The position numbers were made by a program, and so were the translations under genes. The notes under the pieces were generated by a model, which was not told the origin of the DNA, searched no databases, and was given only the letters and a program-made list of their open reading frames with translations. DNA of 64,000 nucleotides from Spectribacter hydrogenoxidans. Its GTDB lineage: Bacteria; Pseudomonadota; Gammaproteobacteria; Nevskiales; Salinisphaeraceae. Shown piece after piece: positions 42,628-52,022 of the stretch (position 1 is the first letter of the stretch; every line of letters starts with the position of its first letter). The stretch lies in contig NZ_JAVRIB010000014.1 of the NCBI RefSeq assembly GCF_031846275.1, forward strand, positions 15,815 through 79,814, given 5' to 3'.

Positions 42628-44093
42628 CGGTCGGACGCTTCTCAATCGGCGACGGCTGCGTCGTCGAGGGCGTGCGCGGCGCGATAGGGTTTCGGGCATT
42701 GGCCAAGCACGTCGCCGGCTGGCGGGACTACCTCGTTGCGCACGACGTGAGAGTCCTGGGTCTTCTGGCTGAGAATTCTCCAGAGTGGTTGACCTGTGAT
42801 CTTGGCGCTCGTGCTGCCGGCGTGGCGTGCGTCCCCTTGCCCCCGTTTTTTTCGGATGGGCAGCTGGCGCATGTGCTGGATACCGCGTCAATCGACACCG
42901 TGGCGGTGTCGCCTGCACAGCGGATTATTGCGCTTGACCGCGGGTTCAAAGCGATTCAAACCCATGCGGGGCTCACGGTCGTGCAACGCATTGTGAAGCG
43001 ACCGGAGGCTATCCCGGCCGGCACCGGCAAGATTACGTTTACTTCCGGGAGCACCGGTACCCCCAAGGGAGTTTGTCTGGGCGACGAGGCCGTGATGTCG
43101 CTCGCGGCAGTGCTGCGTGAAGCGCTGGAGCCTTTGCGGATACGTCGGCATCTCAGCGTGATGCCCTACGCCATGCTGCTGGAGAATGTGGCTGGCGCAT
43201 ATGCCGCGATAATGGCCGGCGCTACGGTGATTGCCCCACCCATGTCCGAAATTGGCTTTGCGACTGATGGCCGGTTCGAGCCGGAGCGATTGTTGCAGTG
43301 CCTGCAACAAAGCCAGCCGGAAAGTCTGATTCTGTTACCTGAGCTGCTCAAGGCGCTGGTCGAAATGCGCGAGTCCGGCGCGCGGTTACCCACGTCGCTG
43401 AAGTTTGTTGCGGTGGGGGGAGGCAGAGTCGGCGCACAGCTGGTTGAGCGTGCTAGAGCGTCGGGCATCCCTGCATTCGAGGGCTATGGGCTGTCGGAGT
43501 GTGCGTCTGTCGTCAGTCTCAATCTTCCGGGCGCTGAACGCGCGGGTAGTGCCGGCCGACCACTACCGCATCAGCGGGTCCGTATCGCCAATGATGGAGA
43601 AATCTGTGTAGCCGGCAATTCCATGCTCGGTTATCTGGGCTGTGCGGTGGTTGAGCGAGCGATCGCGACGGGTGATCTGGGCGAGTTTGATTCAGACGGA
43701 TTTCTTTACGTTCGCGGAAGAAAGAAGAACCAATTCATAACCAGTTTTGGCCGCAATGTGAACCCGGAATGGCCGGAAGCGTTGCTGCTGCAAAGCCCAG
43801 CGCTGCGCCAGGCTGCGGTGTTCGGAGAGGCATTGCCGGGAAACGTGGCGGTGCTCGTGCCCAGCCCGGGGGAGGCGGACGCGGCGATCGAGCAGGCAAT
43901 CACCCATGCTAACCAAGAACTACCAGGCTACGCCCACGTTAGCGCCTGGCTGCGGGCTAGCGCGCCGTTTTCCGCTGCCAACGGGCAAGCGACCGCCAAC
44001 GGGCGTCTAAAAAGAGCCGCTATCGAATCGGCCTATGGGGGGCGATTCCAAGATGTACTCAGGGAGGCGACATGCCATGAAAGCCAACCATAG
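42624..44093 (+). CDS. AMP-dependent acyl-CoA/acid ligase
   Basis: The 489-residue ANL-superfamily enzyme has the ATP loop ITFTSGSTGTPKGVCLGDEA, the A5 motif FEGYGLSECASVVSLN and the A7/A8 region ATGDLGEFDSDGFLYVRGRK with KNQFITSFGRNVNPEW. The C-terminal catalytic Lys would be in TANGRLKR. It is shorter than most long-chain fatty acyl-CoA ligases (540-600) but has the same order of motifs. It likely activates a fatty or aryl acid. No carrier-protein gene is nearby, so the acceptor is probably CoA or the neighbouring acyltransferase. Confidence 0.9.
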   Translation: MTVGRFSIGDGCVVEGVRGAIGFRALAKHVAGWRDYLVAHDVRVLGLLAENSPEWLTCDLGARAAGVACVPLPPFFSDGQLAHVLDTASIDTVAVSPAQRIIALDRGFKAIQTHAGLTVVQRIVKRPEAIPAGTGKITFTSGSTGTPKGVCLGDEAVMSLAAVLREALEPLRIRRHLSVMPYAMLLENVAGAYAAIMAGATVIAPPMSEIGFATDGRFEPERLLQCLQQSQPESLILLPELLKALVEMRESGARLPTSLKFVAVGGGRVGAQLVERARASGIPAFEGYGLSECASVVSLNLPGAERAGSAGRPLPHQRVRIANDGEICVAGNSMLGYLGCAVVERAIATGDLGEFDSDGFLYVRGRKKNQFITSFGRNVNPEWPEALLLQSPALRQAAVFGEALPGNVAVLVPSPGEADAAIEQAITHANQELPGYAHVSAWLRASAPFSAANGQATANGRLKRAAIESAYGGRFQDVLREATCHESQP

Positions 44094-44102
44094 GAGCAAC
44101 AA

Positions 44103-44771
44103 ATGACATTCTACGCGCGACTACAATCCGAGACCGAGGCCGAGCGCACTTATCTACGCGCGGCACCGATCATCGGCGCTGTGTTCGAGGGGTGGGTAAC
44201 ACCCGAAAGCTATCTAGCCTTTCTCACGCAGGCCTACCACCACGTCAAGCATACGGAGCCATTGCTAATGGCCTGCGGCTCGCGGCTGCCAGCTCGACTG
44301 GAATGGCTGCGCGAAGCGTTGGGCGAGTACATCGAGGAGGAAATGGGTCATCAGGAATGGATCCTCAAGGACATCGCCATGATCGGCGGTGATGCCGAAG
44401 CGGTACGCCACGGCACGCCGGCCATGGCCACAGAGCTGATGACCGCCTACGCCTACCACGTCATCGATCGCGGCAATCCGGTGGGCTTTTTCGGCATGGT
44501 TAACGTACTTGAGGGCACCAGCATCGAACTGGCCACGCCCGCCGCCGAGATCATCCGAAAGCAGCTCGGTCTGCCGCGGGATGCGTTCACTTACCTGGAC
44601 ACCCACGGCACACTGGACCAGGACCACATCAAATTCTTCGAGAAACTGATGAATCGGCTCGAAGATCCAGACGATCAAGCGGCTGTGGTCCACACTGCAC
44701 GCATCATCTACCGCCTGTACGGCGATATGTTCCGGGGGCTGCCCATGCCTGAAGCTGCGGTGGCTTCATGA
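44103..44771 (+). CDS. Heme-oxygenase-like diiron protein (TenA/PqqC-like)
   Basis: The 222-residue all-helical protein belongs to the TenA/PqqC/Haem_oxygenas_2 superfamily. Possible metal ligands are the Glu in VKHTEPLL, Glu-x2-His in EEEMGHQEW, the Glu in NVLEGTSIELA and the His-x3-Asp-x2-His set in DTHGTLDQDHIKFF. This arrangement recalls diiron oxidases such as UndA, CADD and SznF rather than thiaminase. Substrate is unknown; a fatty acid or its thioester is plausible beside the acyl ligase. The stop overlaps the SDR start (ATGA). Confidence 0.83.
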   Translation: MTFYARLQSETEAERTYLRAAPIIGAVFEGWVTPESYLAFLTQAYHHVKHTEPLLMACGSRLPARLEWLREALGEYIEEEMGHQEWILKDIAMIGGDAEAVRHGTPAMATELMTAYAYHVIDRGNPVGFFGMVNVLEGTSIELATPAAEIIRKQLGLPRDAFTYLDTHGTLDQDHIKFFEKLMNRLEDPDDQAAVVHTARIIYRLYGDMFRGLPMPEAAVAS

Positions 44772-45598
44772 ACATTGCCCATGCACGCGTGCTTTTAACG
44801 GGCGCGACTGGCGGTATTGGCCGGGTGATCGCGCACCAACTCTCCGCGCAAGGCGCCGCACTGCTGCTAACCGGTCGTGACCATGCGGCGCTGGAGACCT
44901 TGGCTACGGAACTTCGGCAGGTTGGTGGCAAGGTGGCCACCGTCGCAGCCGACCTGACCGAGGCGACGGGGCGAGATCGGGTGGCCGCTGCCGCCGCACG
45001 GGGCAGCGGTGTTGATGTCGTGATCCATAACGCTGGAGCCAATGTCAGCGGTATGTTTGAAGACCTGGCGCCGGAGGCGATCGACACCATCGTCGCCGCC
45101 AATGTGACCGCGCCAATCCAGCTGACGCGGCTACTCCTGCCAACCTTGCGGAACCAGAGCGAAGCCATGCTCCTGTTTATGGGATCAGGCTTTGGGGCCA
45201 TCGGCTACCCGGGTTTCGCTGCCTATAGCGCGACCAAGTTCGCGCTGCGCGGGTTCGCGGAGGCCTTGCGCCGGGAGCTGGCCGACACTGCCATTGCAGT
45301 TGTTCTTCTCGCACCGAGGGCGGTGGATACACCGCTCAACGACTCTCGCGTGCGTTCCCTGCACCAGGCGGCGAAAATGTCAGTTGACCCACCCGAGCGC
45401 ATCGCCGTCGCGGTGGCAAGGCTGATTCACGAACCCAAAAACGAGGTTCACATAGGCTGGCCCGAGCGCATGTTCGCGCGGCTAAACCGCTTTGCCCCCG
45501 GATTGATCGATAACGCGCTGCGCAAGCAATTGCCGGACATTCGTCGTCCGCTGCAGGCCGATTGCGCCACCTCAGCTTCTATAAGGAGATCGTCATGA
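44768..45598 (+). CDS. Short-chain dehydrogenase/reductase
   Basis: The 276-residue classical SDR has the cofactor motif LLTGATGGIGRVIAHQL, the NAG motif VVIHNAGANVSG and the active-site YSATKFALRGFAEALRRELA with Ser in FMGSGFGAIGYPG. The C-terminal extension (HIGWPERMFARLNRFAPGLI) may touch the membrane, as in SDRs acting on lipids. Its stop overlaps the next ATG. Confidence 0.9.
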   Translation: MNIAHARVLLTGATGGIGRVIAHQLSAQGAALLLTGRDHAALETLATELRQVGGKVATVAADLTEATGRDRVAAAAARGSGVDVVIHNAGANVSGMFEDLAPEAIDTIVAANVTAPIQLTRLLLPTLRNQSEAMLLFMGSGFGAIGYPGFAAYSATKFALRGFAEALRRELADTAIAVVLLAPRAVDTPLNDSRVRSLHQAAKMSVDPPERIAVAVARLIHEPKNEVHIGWPERMFARLNRFAPGLIDNALRKQLPDIRRPLQADCATSASIRRSS

Positions 45599-46239
45599 AA
45601 ATCGCTATTAGCCTGGCGCTGATGCTGCTGTCGCTGGCCGTCCATGCCGGGGACCTCCCCGCCGACCTGCGCGAGCTGCAGCATGCCTGGGCGCATGCCA
45701 ACTATCAGATTGAAGACGAGGCCAGGAAGGAGGCGGCGTTCGAGGAATTGGAGAAGCAGGCTGCGGCCCTGAAGGCTGCCTATCCGGGCCGGGCCGAGGC
45801 GCTGATCTGGGAGGGCATCGTGTTGTCCAGCTACGCCGGCGTGAAAGGCGGTCTTGGCGCGCTCGGTCTGGTCAAGCGGGCACGTGCCGACTACGAAAGG
45901 GCGATTGACATCGACGGCCGAGCGCTTGTCGGCTCCGCGCACACGAGCCTGGGTGTGCTTTACTACAAAGTGCCGGGTTGGCCGCTGAGCTTTGGCGACG
46001 ATGATAAAGCCGAGAATCACCTCAAGCAGGCGCTGGCGATTAACCCGGGTGGCATTGACCCGAATTATTTCTATGCCGAATTCCTGATCGAGGAGCGCGA
46101 GGAATATCAAACGGCAAAGCCCTATCTGGAGAAAGCCCTGGCTGCGTCCGATCGGTCCGAGCGGCCGGTGGCAGACGCCGGCCGCCGGGCTGAGGCCCGT
46201 GCCCTGCAGCATCGGCTATGGGCGAATCTGAACGAGTAA
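45595..46239 (+). CDS. Periplasmic TPR-like protein
   Basis: The 214-residue precursor has a signal peptide (MKIAISLALMLLSLAVHAG) and helical repeats of TPR type (ADYERAIDIDGRALVGSAHT, KAENHLKQALAINPGGIDPN, TAKPYLEKALAAS). AAGGAG lies 6-7 bases upstream of the ATG. It is the only secreted product of the seven-gene unit and could bind or transport the product of the pathway or act with the sensor kinase. Resembles TRAP-T TatT-like helical proteins; function unknown. Confidence 0.8.
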   Translation: MKIAISLALMLLSLAVHAGDLPADLRELQHAWAHANYQIEDEARKEAAFEELEKQAAALKAAYPGRAEALIWEGIVLSSYAGVKGGLGALGLVKRARADYERAIDIDGRALVGSAHTSLGVLYYKVPGWPLSFGDDDKAENHLKQALAINPGGIDPNYFYAEFLIEEREEYQTAKPYLEKALAASDRSERPVADAGRRAEARALQHRLWANLNE

Positions 46240-46245
46240 TCGACG

Positions 46246-46905
46246 ATGCCCAGCATACTAGTGGTCGAGGATGATGCATCGCTTCGGCACGGGCTAGAGC
46301 GTGCCTTGACCCAAGCGAAGTATGAGACTGTTAGCGTCGCCGATGCCGGCGAAGCTCGGGCGGCGCTGGCCACGCATGATTTTGCGGGTGTGGTTCTCGA
46401 TCTGAGTCTGCCAGATCAGGACGGCTTGGCCCTGCTCAAGGGCATCCGCCGCGAGGGGTACACGGTGCCGGTGGTGATCTTGACCGCGCGTGACGCTCTC
46501 GACGCTCGTGTTGACGGTTTGGATGCCGGTGCCGACGACTACGTACTAAAGCCGTTCGCGCTGCAGGAGCTGTTGGCCCGGCTGCGCGCGGCCATGCGTC
46601 GCGGGGCCGGGCAGGCCAGCGGTCGCCTCACACATGGTGATCTGGAGTTGAATACTGAAGCCTGGCAAGCATGGTTCAAGGGGCGCCCCCTGGATCTGAG
46701 TCGGCGACAATTCGCGCTGCTCGCCGAGTTGCTGCGTCACGAAGGGCGCGTGTTGACCTATGATCACCTCGAAGCATCGGTTTATGGCTGGAATAGTGAC
46801 ATCGAAAGCAATGCCATTCAGGTACATGTCCATAGCTTGCGGCGTAAGTTGCCGGCCGATCTGATCAAGACTGTGCGGGGTGTCGGTTATATGGTGCCGG
46901 CGTAG
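46246..46905 (+). CDS. OmpR/PhoB-family response regulator
   Basis: The 219-residue regulator has a receiver with acidic Glu-Asp-Asp (VVEDDASL), phospho-Asp in GVVLDLSLPDQDGLALL, Thr in VVILTARDALDARVDGLDAG and Lys in DDYVLKPFAL. A winged-helix DNA-binding domain follows (LDLSRRQFALLAELLRHEGR, then VHVHSLRRKLPADLIKTVRG). It resembles QseB/PmrA-type regulators. It starts 6 bases after the TPR gene and 2 bases before the kinase, so it is probably cotranscribed with the biosynthetic genes. Confidence 0.93.
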   Translation: MPSILVVEDDASLRHGLERALTQAKYETVSVADAGEARAALATHDFAGVVLDLSLPDQDGLALLKGIRREGYTVPVVILTARDALDARVDGLDAGADDYVLKPFALQELLARLRAAMRRGAGQASGRLTHGDLELNTEAWQAWFKGRPLDLSRRQFALLAELLRHEGRVLTYDHLEASVYGWNSDIESNAIQVHVHSLRRKLPADLIKTVRGVGYMVPA

Positions 46906-46907
46906 TC

Positions 46908-48332
46908 GTGAGATGGCAGCCGAGTTCCATTCGCGCACGTTTGATCGCTGGCCTGCTGCTGGTGCTGTTGAGCGTGGATGTGGCACTTCTTCTGTCGAAT
47001 TACCGTGCCGCGCATCATGAGGTCGACGAGCTATTCGACGCACATCTGGCGCAGTCAGCCCGGGTTTTGCGCAAACGTTTCAGCCCGCTCGGGCGGGCAT
47101 CGGGTGATCCGCAGACGCAGCTCGTCGACGAGTTTTGGCGCGCGGCCGAAGGCACCGTTTTTGCTGACGATGACGACCCCTATGGGCATCCCTATGAGAG
47201 CAAGATCGCTTTTCAGCTGATCGGCCGTGATGGTGGCATCCGGGCCCGCAGCGAAAGCGCGCCCCTGGTGCGCTTCATGGAGACTGATCGCGGATTCACT
47301 ACAGTGGCGCTTGCGGGTTCTCTTTGGCGGGTCTTTTCAGTGCCAGCAGCAGGGGAGCGCGGGGTTGTACAAGTTGGACAGAAGCTCGAGATACGCGAGG
47401 AACTGGAACAACGTATTGCAGTCAATACGATTCAGACCAGTCTCCTGGGGTTGCCTGTACTGGTGCTGCTTGTCTGGCTCGCCGTCGGGGTCGGACTAAA
47501 CCCGTTAAAGCGTTTGACTGGCGAAATTCAACGCCGGAGCGAAGCTCGTCTCGACCCGGTAGTGCTGCCGAGCATGCCCTCCGACCTGCGGCCAATCGTC
47601 GAGGCACTGAATTCTCTATTCGCGCGCCTGAGTGCGGCGTGGAAGCGGGAACGTAGATTCCTTGATGAAGCTGCCCATGAGCTGCGCACGCCCTTGTCGG
47701 CGATCCGCCTGCATGCGGAATCTCTCGCGCAAGCCGCGGACGAGGATAGCCGCGAATACAGTCAGCGCCATCTTCTAGCGGCTAGCGCGGCCGGCGCTCG
47801 TTTAGCCTCGCAACTGTTGACGCTCGCGCGGGTCGAGTCGAGTCAGGCGCGCGACTTACTCGAACCCACGGCCGTCGGCCCGTTGTTTCGCGAAGAGGTG
47901 GCAATGCTGGCACCGCTGGCGGAACAAAGGGATGTTGAGCTATGTCTGGACCTGGAGCCGTCCCTGCCCCAAGTGAATGCCGCGCCGGGTCTTTTACCGT
48001 TGTTGGTGCGTAACCTGGTCGGTAACGCGATCCGCTATTCGCCTTCCGGGGGTTGTGTTGACGTCCGCGCAAGGAAAGACGAAAAACATGTCGTAGTGAC
48101 CGTTGATGACCACGGTCCGGGTATACCGCTGGCGCAGCGTGAGCGAGTGCTGGAGCGTTTCATGCGTATCGACAAAAGCGGCGAAGGCTCTGGCCTGGGC
48201 CTGGCAATCGCTGCGCGTATCGCCGAGATTCATGGGTGCGCTCTTGAGCTGCTTGACAACCCTTCCGGCTCGGGTCTTCGAGTTTTGTTTCGCCTGGTTT
48301 CAGTCCTGGACACCTTAGGCCCATCGCGGTAA
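46908..48332 (+). CDS. Sensor histidine kinase, QseC-like
   Basis: The 474-residue kinase has an N-terminal helix (ARLIAGLLLVLLSVDVALLL). A periplasmic loop of about 140 residues leads to a second helix (LLGLPVLVLLVWLAVGVGL), a HAMP-like linker and HisKA with His in LDEAAHELRTPLSAIRLHAE. The HATPase has NLVGNAIRYS, VDDHGPGIPLAQRERVLERF and GSGLGLAIAARI. It starts at GTG 46908 right after the regulator. The periplasmic domain is the likely signal receiver, and the signal may relate to the product of the upstream genes. Confidence 0.92.
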   Translation: MRWQPSSIRARLIAGLLLVLLSVDVALLLSNYRAAHHEVDELFDAHLAQSARVLRKRFSPLGRASGDPQTQLVDEFWRAAEGTVFADDDDPYGHPYESKIAFQLIGRDGGIRARSESAPLVRFMETDRGFTTVALAGSLWRVFSVPAAGERGVVQVGQKLEIREELEQRIAVNTIQTSLLGLPVLVLLVWLAVGVGLNPLKRLTGEIQRRSEARLDPVVLPSMPSDLRPIVEALNSLFARLSAAWKRERRFLDEAAHELRTPLSAIRLHAESLAQAADEDSREYSQRHLLAASAAGARLASQLLTLARVESSQARDLLEPTAVGPLFREEVAMLAPLAEQRDVELCLDLEPSLPQVNAAPGLLPLLVRNLVGNAIRYSPSGGCVDVRARKDEKHVVVTVDDHGPGIPLAQRERVLERFMRIDKSGEGSGLGLAIAARIAEIHGCALELLDNPSGSGLRVLFRLVSVLDTLGPSR

Positions 48333-48348
48333 ATACGCGACATTCCGG

Positions 48349-48369
48349 GCCCCGGCAACGCACCGGGGC
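48349..48369. terminator. Weak bidirectional hairpin between convergent genes
   Basis: GCCCCGG and CCGGGGC form a 7-bp stem with a 7-nt loop in the 69-base gap between the kinase and mfd stop codons. Only a short TCATTT follows on the plus strand, so termination is uncertain. Confidence 0.35.
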
Positions 48370-48401
48370 TCATTTCAGCCCCGCACGGATCATCTATGGC
48401 G

Positions 48402-51400
48402 TTAGCCGGCCGCGGATGCTGTGCCGCTCTCACCGGCGCCCAGCCGGTCCAGCAATTCATCGACGGTGGCAATGCGCTGCTCGGTATCCGGCATATCGCG
48501 GAAGAAGGTCAGCTTCTGGTCGCCGTCCAGCCGGTAGCGCCGGCTGTCCGACTGCACCAGCGCGATCAGGCTGGCCGGGTCGATGCGGGTGGCCTTGCCG
48601 AAATGCAGCCGGCCCACGTCCGGGCCGGTCTCCACCTTGGCAATGCCCAACGGAGTGGCACGCAGCCGCAGGCGCGCGGCGTCGAACAGGTGCTCGGTTT
48701 CCTCGGGCAGCAGGCCGAAGCGGTCGATCAGTTCCACTTTCAGTTCGCGCAGGGCGGATTCGGCCGCCGCCGCACTGATGCGCTTGTACAGCACCAGCCG
48801 CACGTGCACATCCGGGATATAGTCCTCGGGCAGTAGCGTGCTGACGCCCAGTTCCACTTCCGTGGCCTGGGACAGGGCCTCGTCGAGTTCCGGCACCTCG
48901 CCGCGGCGATAGGCTGCCACCGCCTTCTGTAGCAGCTCGTGGTAGAGATCGAAACCGATTTCGGTCATCTGCCCGCTCTGATCCTCGCCCAGCAGTTCGC
49001 CGGCGCCGCGGATCTCTAGATCGTGGGTCGCCAGCGCGTAGCCGCTGCCGAGATCGGTGAGTGACGCCAGGGCATCCAGCCGCTTCTGTGCGTCGCCGGT
49101 CATGGCTTCCCGCGGCGGGGTGAGCAGGTAGGCATAGGCCCGGTGATGGGAGCGCCCGACCCGACCGCGCAGCTGGTGCAGCTGGGCCAGCCCGAACTTG
49201 TCCGCCCGCTCCACCACGATGGTGTTGGCCGAGGGCACGTCGATGCCGGACTCGATGATGGTGGTGCACAGCAGGATGTCGAACCGGCGGTGATAGAAAT
49301 CCAGCATCACCTGTTCCAGATCCCGTTCCCGCATCTGGCCGTGGGCGATGCGCACCCGGGCCTCGGGAAGAATCTCGTTGAGCTCGCGGCCAATACGCTC
49401 GATGTCGCGCACCTCGTTATGGAGGTAGTAGACCTGCCCGCCGCGGCGCAGTTCGCGCCGGCAGGCTTCCTGGATCAGCACGGTATCCCGGCGTGACACG
49501 AAGGTCTGGATCGCCAGCCGCTGCTCCGGCGGCGTGGCGATGATCGACAGATCCCGCAATCCCGCCAGGCTCATGTTCAGCGTGCGCGGAATCGGGGTGG
49601 CGGTGAGCGTGAGCATGTCCACCTGGGCCCGCAGTGACTTGATCCGCTCCTTGTGGCGTACGCCGAAGCGGTGTTCCTCGTCCACGATCAGCAGGCCCAG
49701 GCGCTTGAAGCGGGTGTCCTTCTGGAGCAGACGATGGGTGCCGATCACGATGTCCAGGCTGCCGTCCTGGATGCCGGCCATCGTCTGATCCCGCTCCTTG
49801 GCGGAGCGCAACCGGGACAGGGAATTGACCTTGACCGGCCAGTCGGCAAAGCGGTCGGCGAAGGTCTGGGCATGCTGCTGGGCCAGCAGGGTGGTGGGCA
49901 CCAGCACGCATACCTGGAAGCCGGCCGATACGGCGGCAAAGGCCGCCCGCAGCGCCACCTCGGTCTTGCCGAAGCCGACATCGCCGCAGACCACCCGATC
50001 CATCGGCGTGGCGGCGGCCAGATCGGCCAGCACCTGCTCGATGGCGGTGAACTGATCCTCGGTTTCGGTGAATGGGAAGCCGTCGCAGAAGCGGCGGTAG
50101 TCCGCCGCATCCGGCACCAGCGCCTCGCCCGGCTGCGCCGCCCGGCGGGCCTGCACTTCCAGCAGCTCGGCGGCCACGTCGCGGGCCTTTTTCGCGGCGC
50201 GCTGGCGGGCCTTGCGCCAGCGGTCGGCGCCCAGCCGGTGCAGCGGCGCGGTGTCGGCGTCAGCCCCGGTGAAACGGTGGACCAGATGCAGCGAGGTGAC
50301 CGGGACGTAGAGCTTGTCGCCCTCGGCGTATTCCATCGCCAGGAATTCGGTTTCCACGCCGCCGGCGCTCAGGCGGGTCAGGCCCAGATACCGGCCCACG
50401 CCGTGATCCGCATGGACCACCGGCGAGCCCGGCGCCAGATCGGTGAGTTCGCGAATCGCGGTTTCGGGATCGCGGGTGGCCTTGCGGCGCTTGCGGGCCG
50501 GCGGCCGGCTGCCGGTCAGCTCCGGTTCCGCGATGATCGCCAGGCCGGGTAGCAGCACGCCGGCTTCTAGCGGCGCCGCGGTGACCGCCAGCCCGGCATC
50601 ATCGGCCGCGAACGACTGCCAGTCCTCCACCCGGGCCGGGCGCAATCCCAGGCCCCGCAGCCAGTCGTGCATGGCCTCGCGCCGTCCCGGGGAATCGCCC
50701 GACACCAGCACGCGCCGATCGCCTTCGTGCAGGAAACGCATGAAGTTACGGCCGGTCTGTGCCTGGTCCGCCCCGCCCATGGCGGGCACCGGCTCGCAGG
50801 CGAACACCACGTCGCCAGCGCTGTCGTCCGGCCGAATGACCGCGGCGCTGCGGTCGCCGAGCCGCGTCTTCAGGTCATCCAGCGGGATGAAGGCCTGATC
50901 GGGGGCCAGCAGCGGCCGCTCGCTGTCCACCGAACGCTGTTCGTAGCGGTCCTCGATTTCCCGCCAGGCCCGATCCATCGCCGCGGGCACGTCACCGACT
51001 TCGGTGATCAGGGTGCGTTCGGGCAGATAGTCCAGCAGGCTGGCAGTCTGATCGAAGAATAGCGGCAGGTAGTACTCGATGCCGCCGGGCGGGATGCCGC
51101 GGCTGACCTCGCTGTAGATCATGCTCGCCGACGGGTCGCCGTCGAAGCGCTGGCGATAGCGCTGGCGGAAGGCGCGGATGCCGTCGTCGTCCAGCGGGAA
51201 TTCCCGGGCTGGCAGCAGGCGGATTTCTTCCAGCCGGTCGGTGGAGCGCTGGGTCTCGGGGTCGAAGCGGCGGATGGATTCGATTTCGTCGTCGAACAGG
51301 TCCAGCCGCAGGGGCTCGCGCTGGCCCATCGGGAACAGGTCCAGCACCGCGCCACGCAGGGCGAACTCGCCGTGGGCGCGGACCTCGGAGACCGCCGCAT

Positions 51401-51863
51401 AGCCCGCGGATTCCAGCCGCGTGCGCATGGCGACCGGATCCAGCGTTTCCCCGGTACGCAGGATCAGCACGCGGCCGTCGATGTATTCGGCCGGGGCCAG
51501 CCGCTGCAGCAGGGTGTCGGCGGCCACGATCAGCAGGCCGCGGCCCGCGCGCGGCAGGCGATGCAGGATCGACAGCCGCTCCGACACGATGTCCGCATGC
51601 GGCGAGAACACGTCGTAGGGCAGCGTCTCCCAGTCCGGGAAATGGTCGATCGGCAGGTCCGGCCCGGCGAAGTAGCGGGCCTCTTCCTCCAGGGTGTACG
51701 CGTGGTGCTCGTCGGCCACGACGGCCACGACGGGCCCGTCCCGGTCGCGGGCGAGATTGGCCAGCACCAGGGCCGGGGCACAGCCGGGCAGGCCGGTCCA
51801 GCGGGCGCGCTGACCGGGCGTCGGAACCGGCGGGGTCAGGGGATTTGGGGTGGTATCGGCCAT
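48402..51863 (-). CDS. mfd: Transcription-repair coupling factor Mfd
   Basis: The 1153-residue DNA translocase removes stalled RNA polymerase and recruits UvrA. The UvrB-like N-terminal module is followed by the RNAP-interacting domain (HADHGVGRYLGLTRLSAGGV). The helicase core has Walker A CGDVGFGKTEVALRAAFAA, DEEH box LIVDEEHRFGVRHKE and TATPIPRTLNMSL. Motif VI is RGRVGRSHHRAYAYLL, and a TRCF C-terminal domain ends the protein. Length matches E. coli Mfd (1148). Confidence 0.97.
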   Translation of the reverse strand: MADTTPNPLTPPVPTPGQRARWTGLPGCAPALVLANLARDRDGPVVAVVADEHHAYTLEEEARYFAGPDLPIDHFPDWETLPYDVFSPHADIVSERLSILHRLPRAGRGLLIVAADTLLQRLAPAEYIDGRVLILRTGETLDPVAMRTRLESAGYAAVSEVRAHGEFALRGAVLDLFPMGQREPLRLDLFDDEIESIRRFDPETQRSTDRLEEIRLLPAREFPLDDDGIRAFRQRYRQRFDGDPSASMIYSEVSRGIPPGGIEYYLPLFFDQTASLLDYLPERTLITEVGDVPAAMDRAWREIEDRYEQRSVDSERPLLAPDQAFIPLDDLKTRLGDRSAAVIRPDDSAGDVVFACEPVPAMGGADQAQTGRNFMRFLHEGDRRVLVSGDSPGRREAMHDWLRGLGLRPARVEDWQSFAADDAGLAVTAAPLEAGVLLPGLAIIAEPELTGSRPPARKRRKATRDPETAIRELTDLAPGSPVVHADHGVGRYLGLTRLSAGGVETEFLAMEYAEGDKLYVPVTSLHLVHRFTGADADTAPLHRLGADRWRKARQRAAKKARDVAAELLEVQARRAAQPGEALVPDAADYRRFCDGFPFTETEDQFTAIEQVLADLAAATPMDRVVCGDVGFGKTEVALRAAFAAVSAGFQVCVLVPTTLLAQQHAQTFADRFADWPVKVNSLSRLRSAKERDQTMAGIQDGSLDIVIGTHRLLQKDTRFKRLGLLIVDEEHRFGVRHKERIKSLRAQVDMLTLTATPIPRTLNMSLAGLRDLSIIATPPEQRLAIQTFVSRRDTVLIQEACRRELRRGGQVYYLHNEVRDIERIGRELNEILPEARVRIAHGQMRERDLEQVMLDFYHRRFDILLCTTIIESGIDVPSANTIVVERADKFGLAQLHQLRGRVGRSHHRAYAYLLTPPREAMTGDAQKRLDALASLTDLGSGYALATHDLEIRGAGELLGEDQSGQMTEIGFDLYHELLQKAVAAYRRGEVPELDEALSQATEVELGVSTLLPEDYIPDVHVRLVLYKRISAAAAESALRELKVELIDRFGLLPEETEHLFDAARLRLRATPLGIAKVETGPDVGRLHFGKATRIDPASLIALVQSDSRRYRLDGDQKLTFFRDMPDTEQRIATVDELLDRLGAGESGTASAAG

Positions 51864-52022
51864 GGTCGAAAGCGGCGCATTGTCGCACAGCGGCCGTGAC
51901 GGCGGTGTGTCCGTCCGGGCCGGCCGGTTGTCATCGTCGGGTCAAGCGAGGCTCACAGACTGTCCGGGTCAAAGCGGCCCAGGCATCGGGGTCGGCCGCC
52001 CCCGACGGACAGGGAGTCCGCC

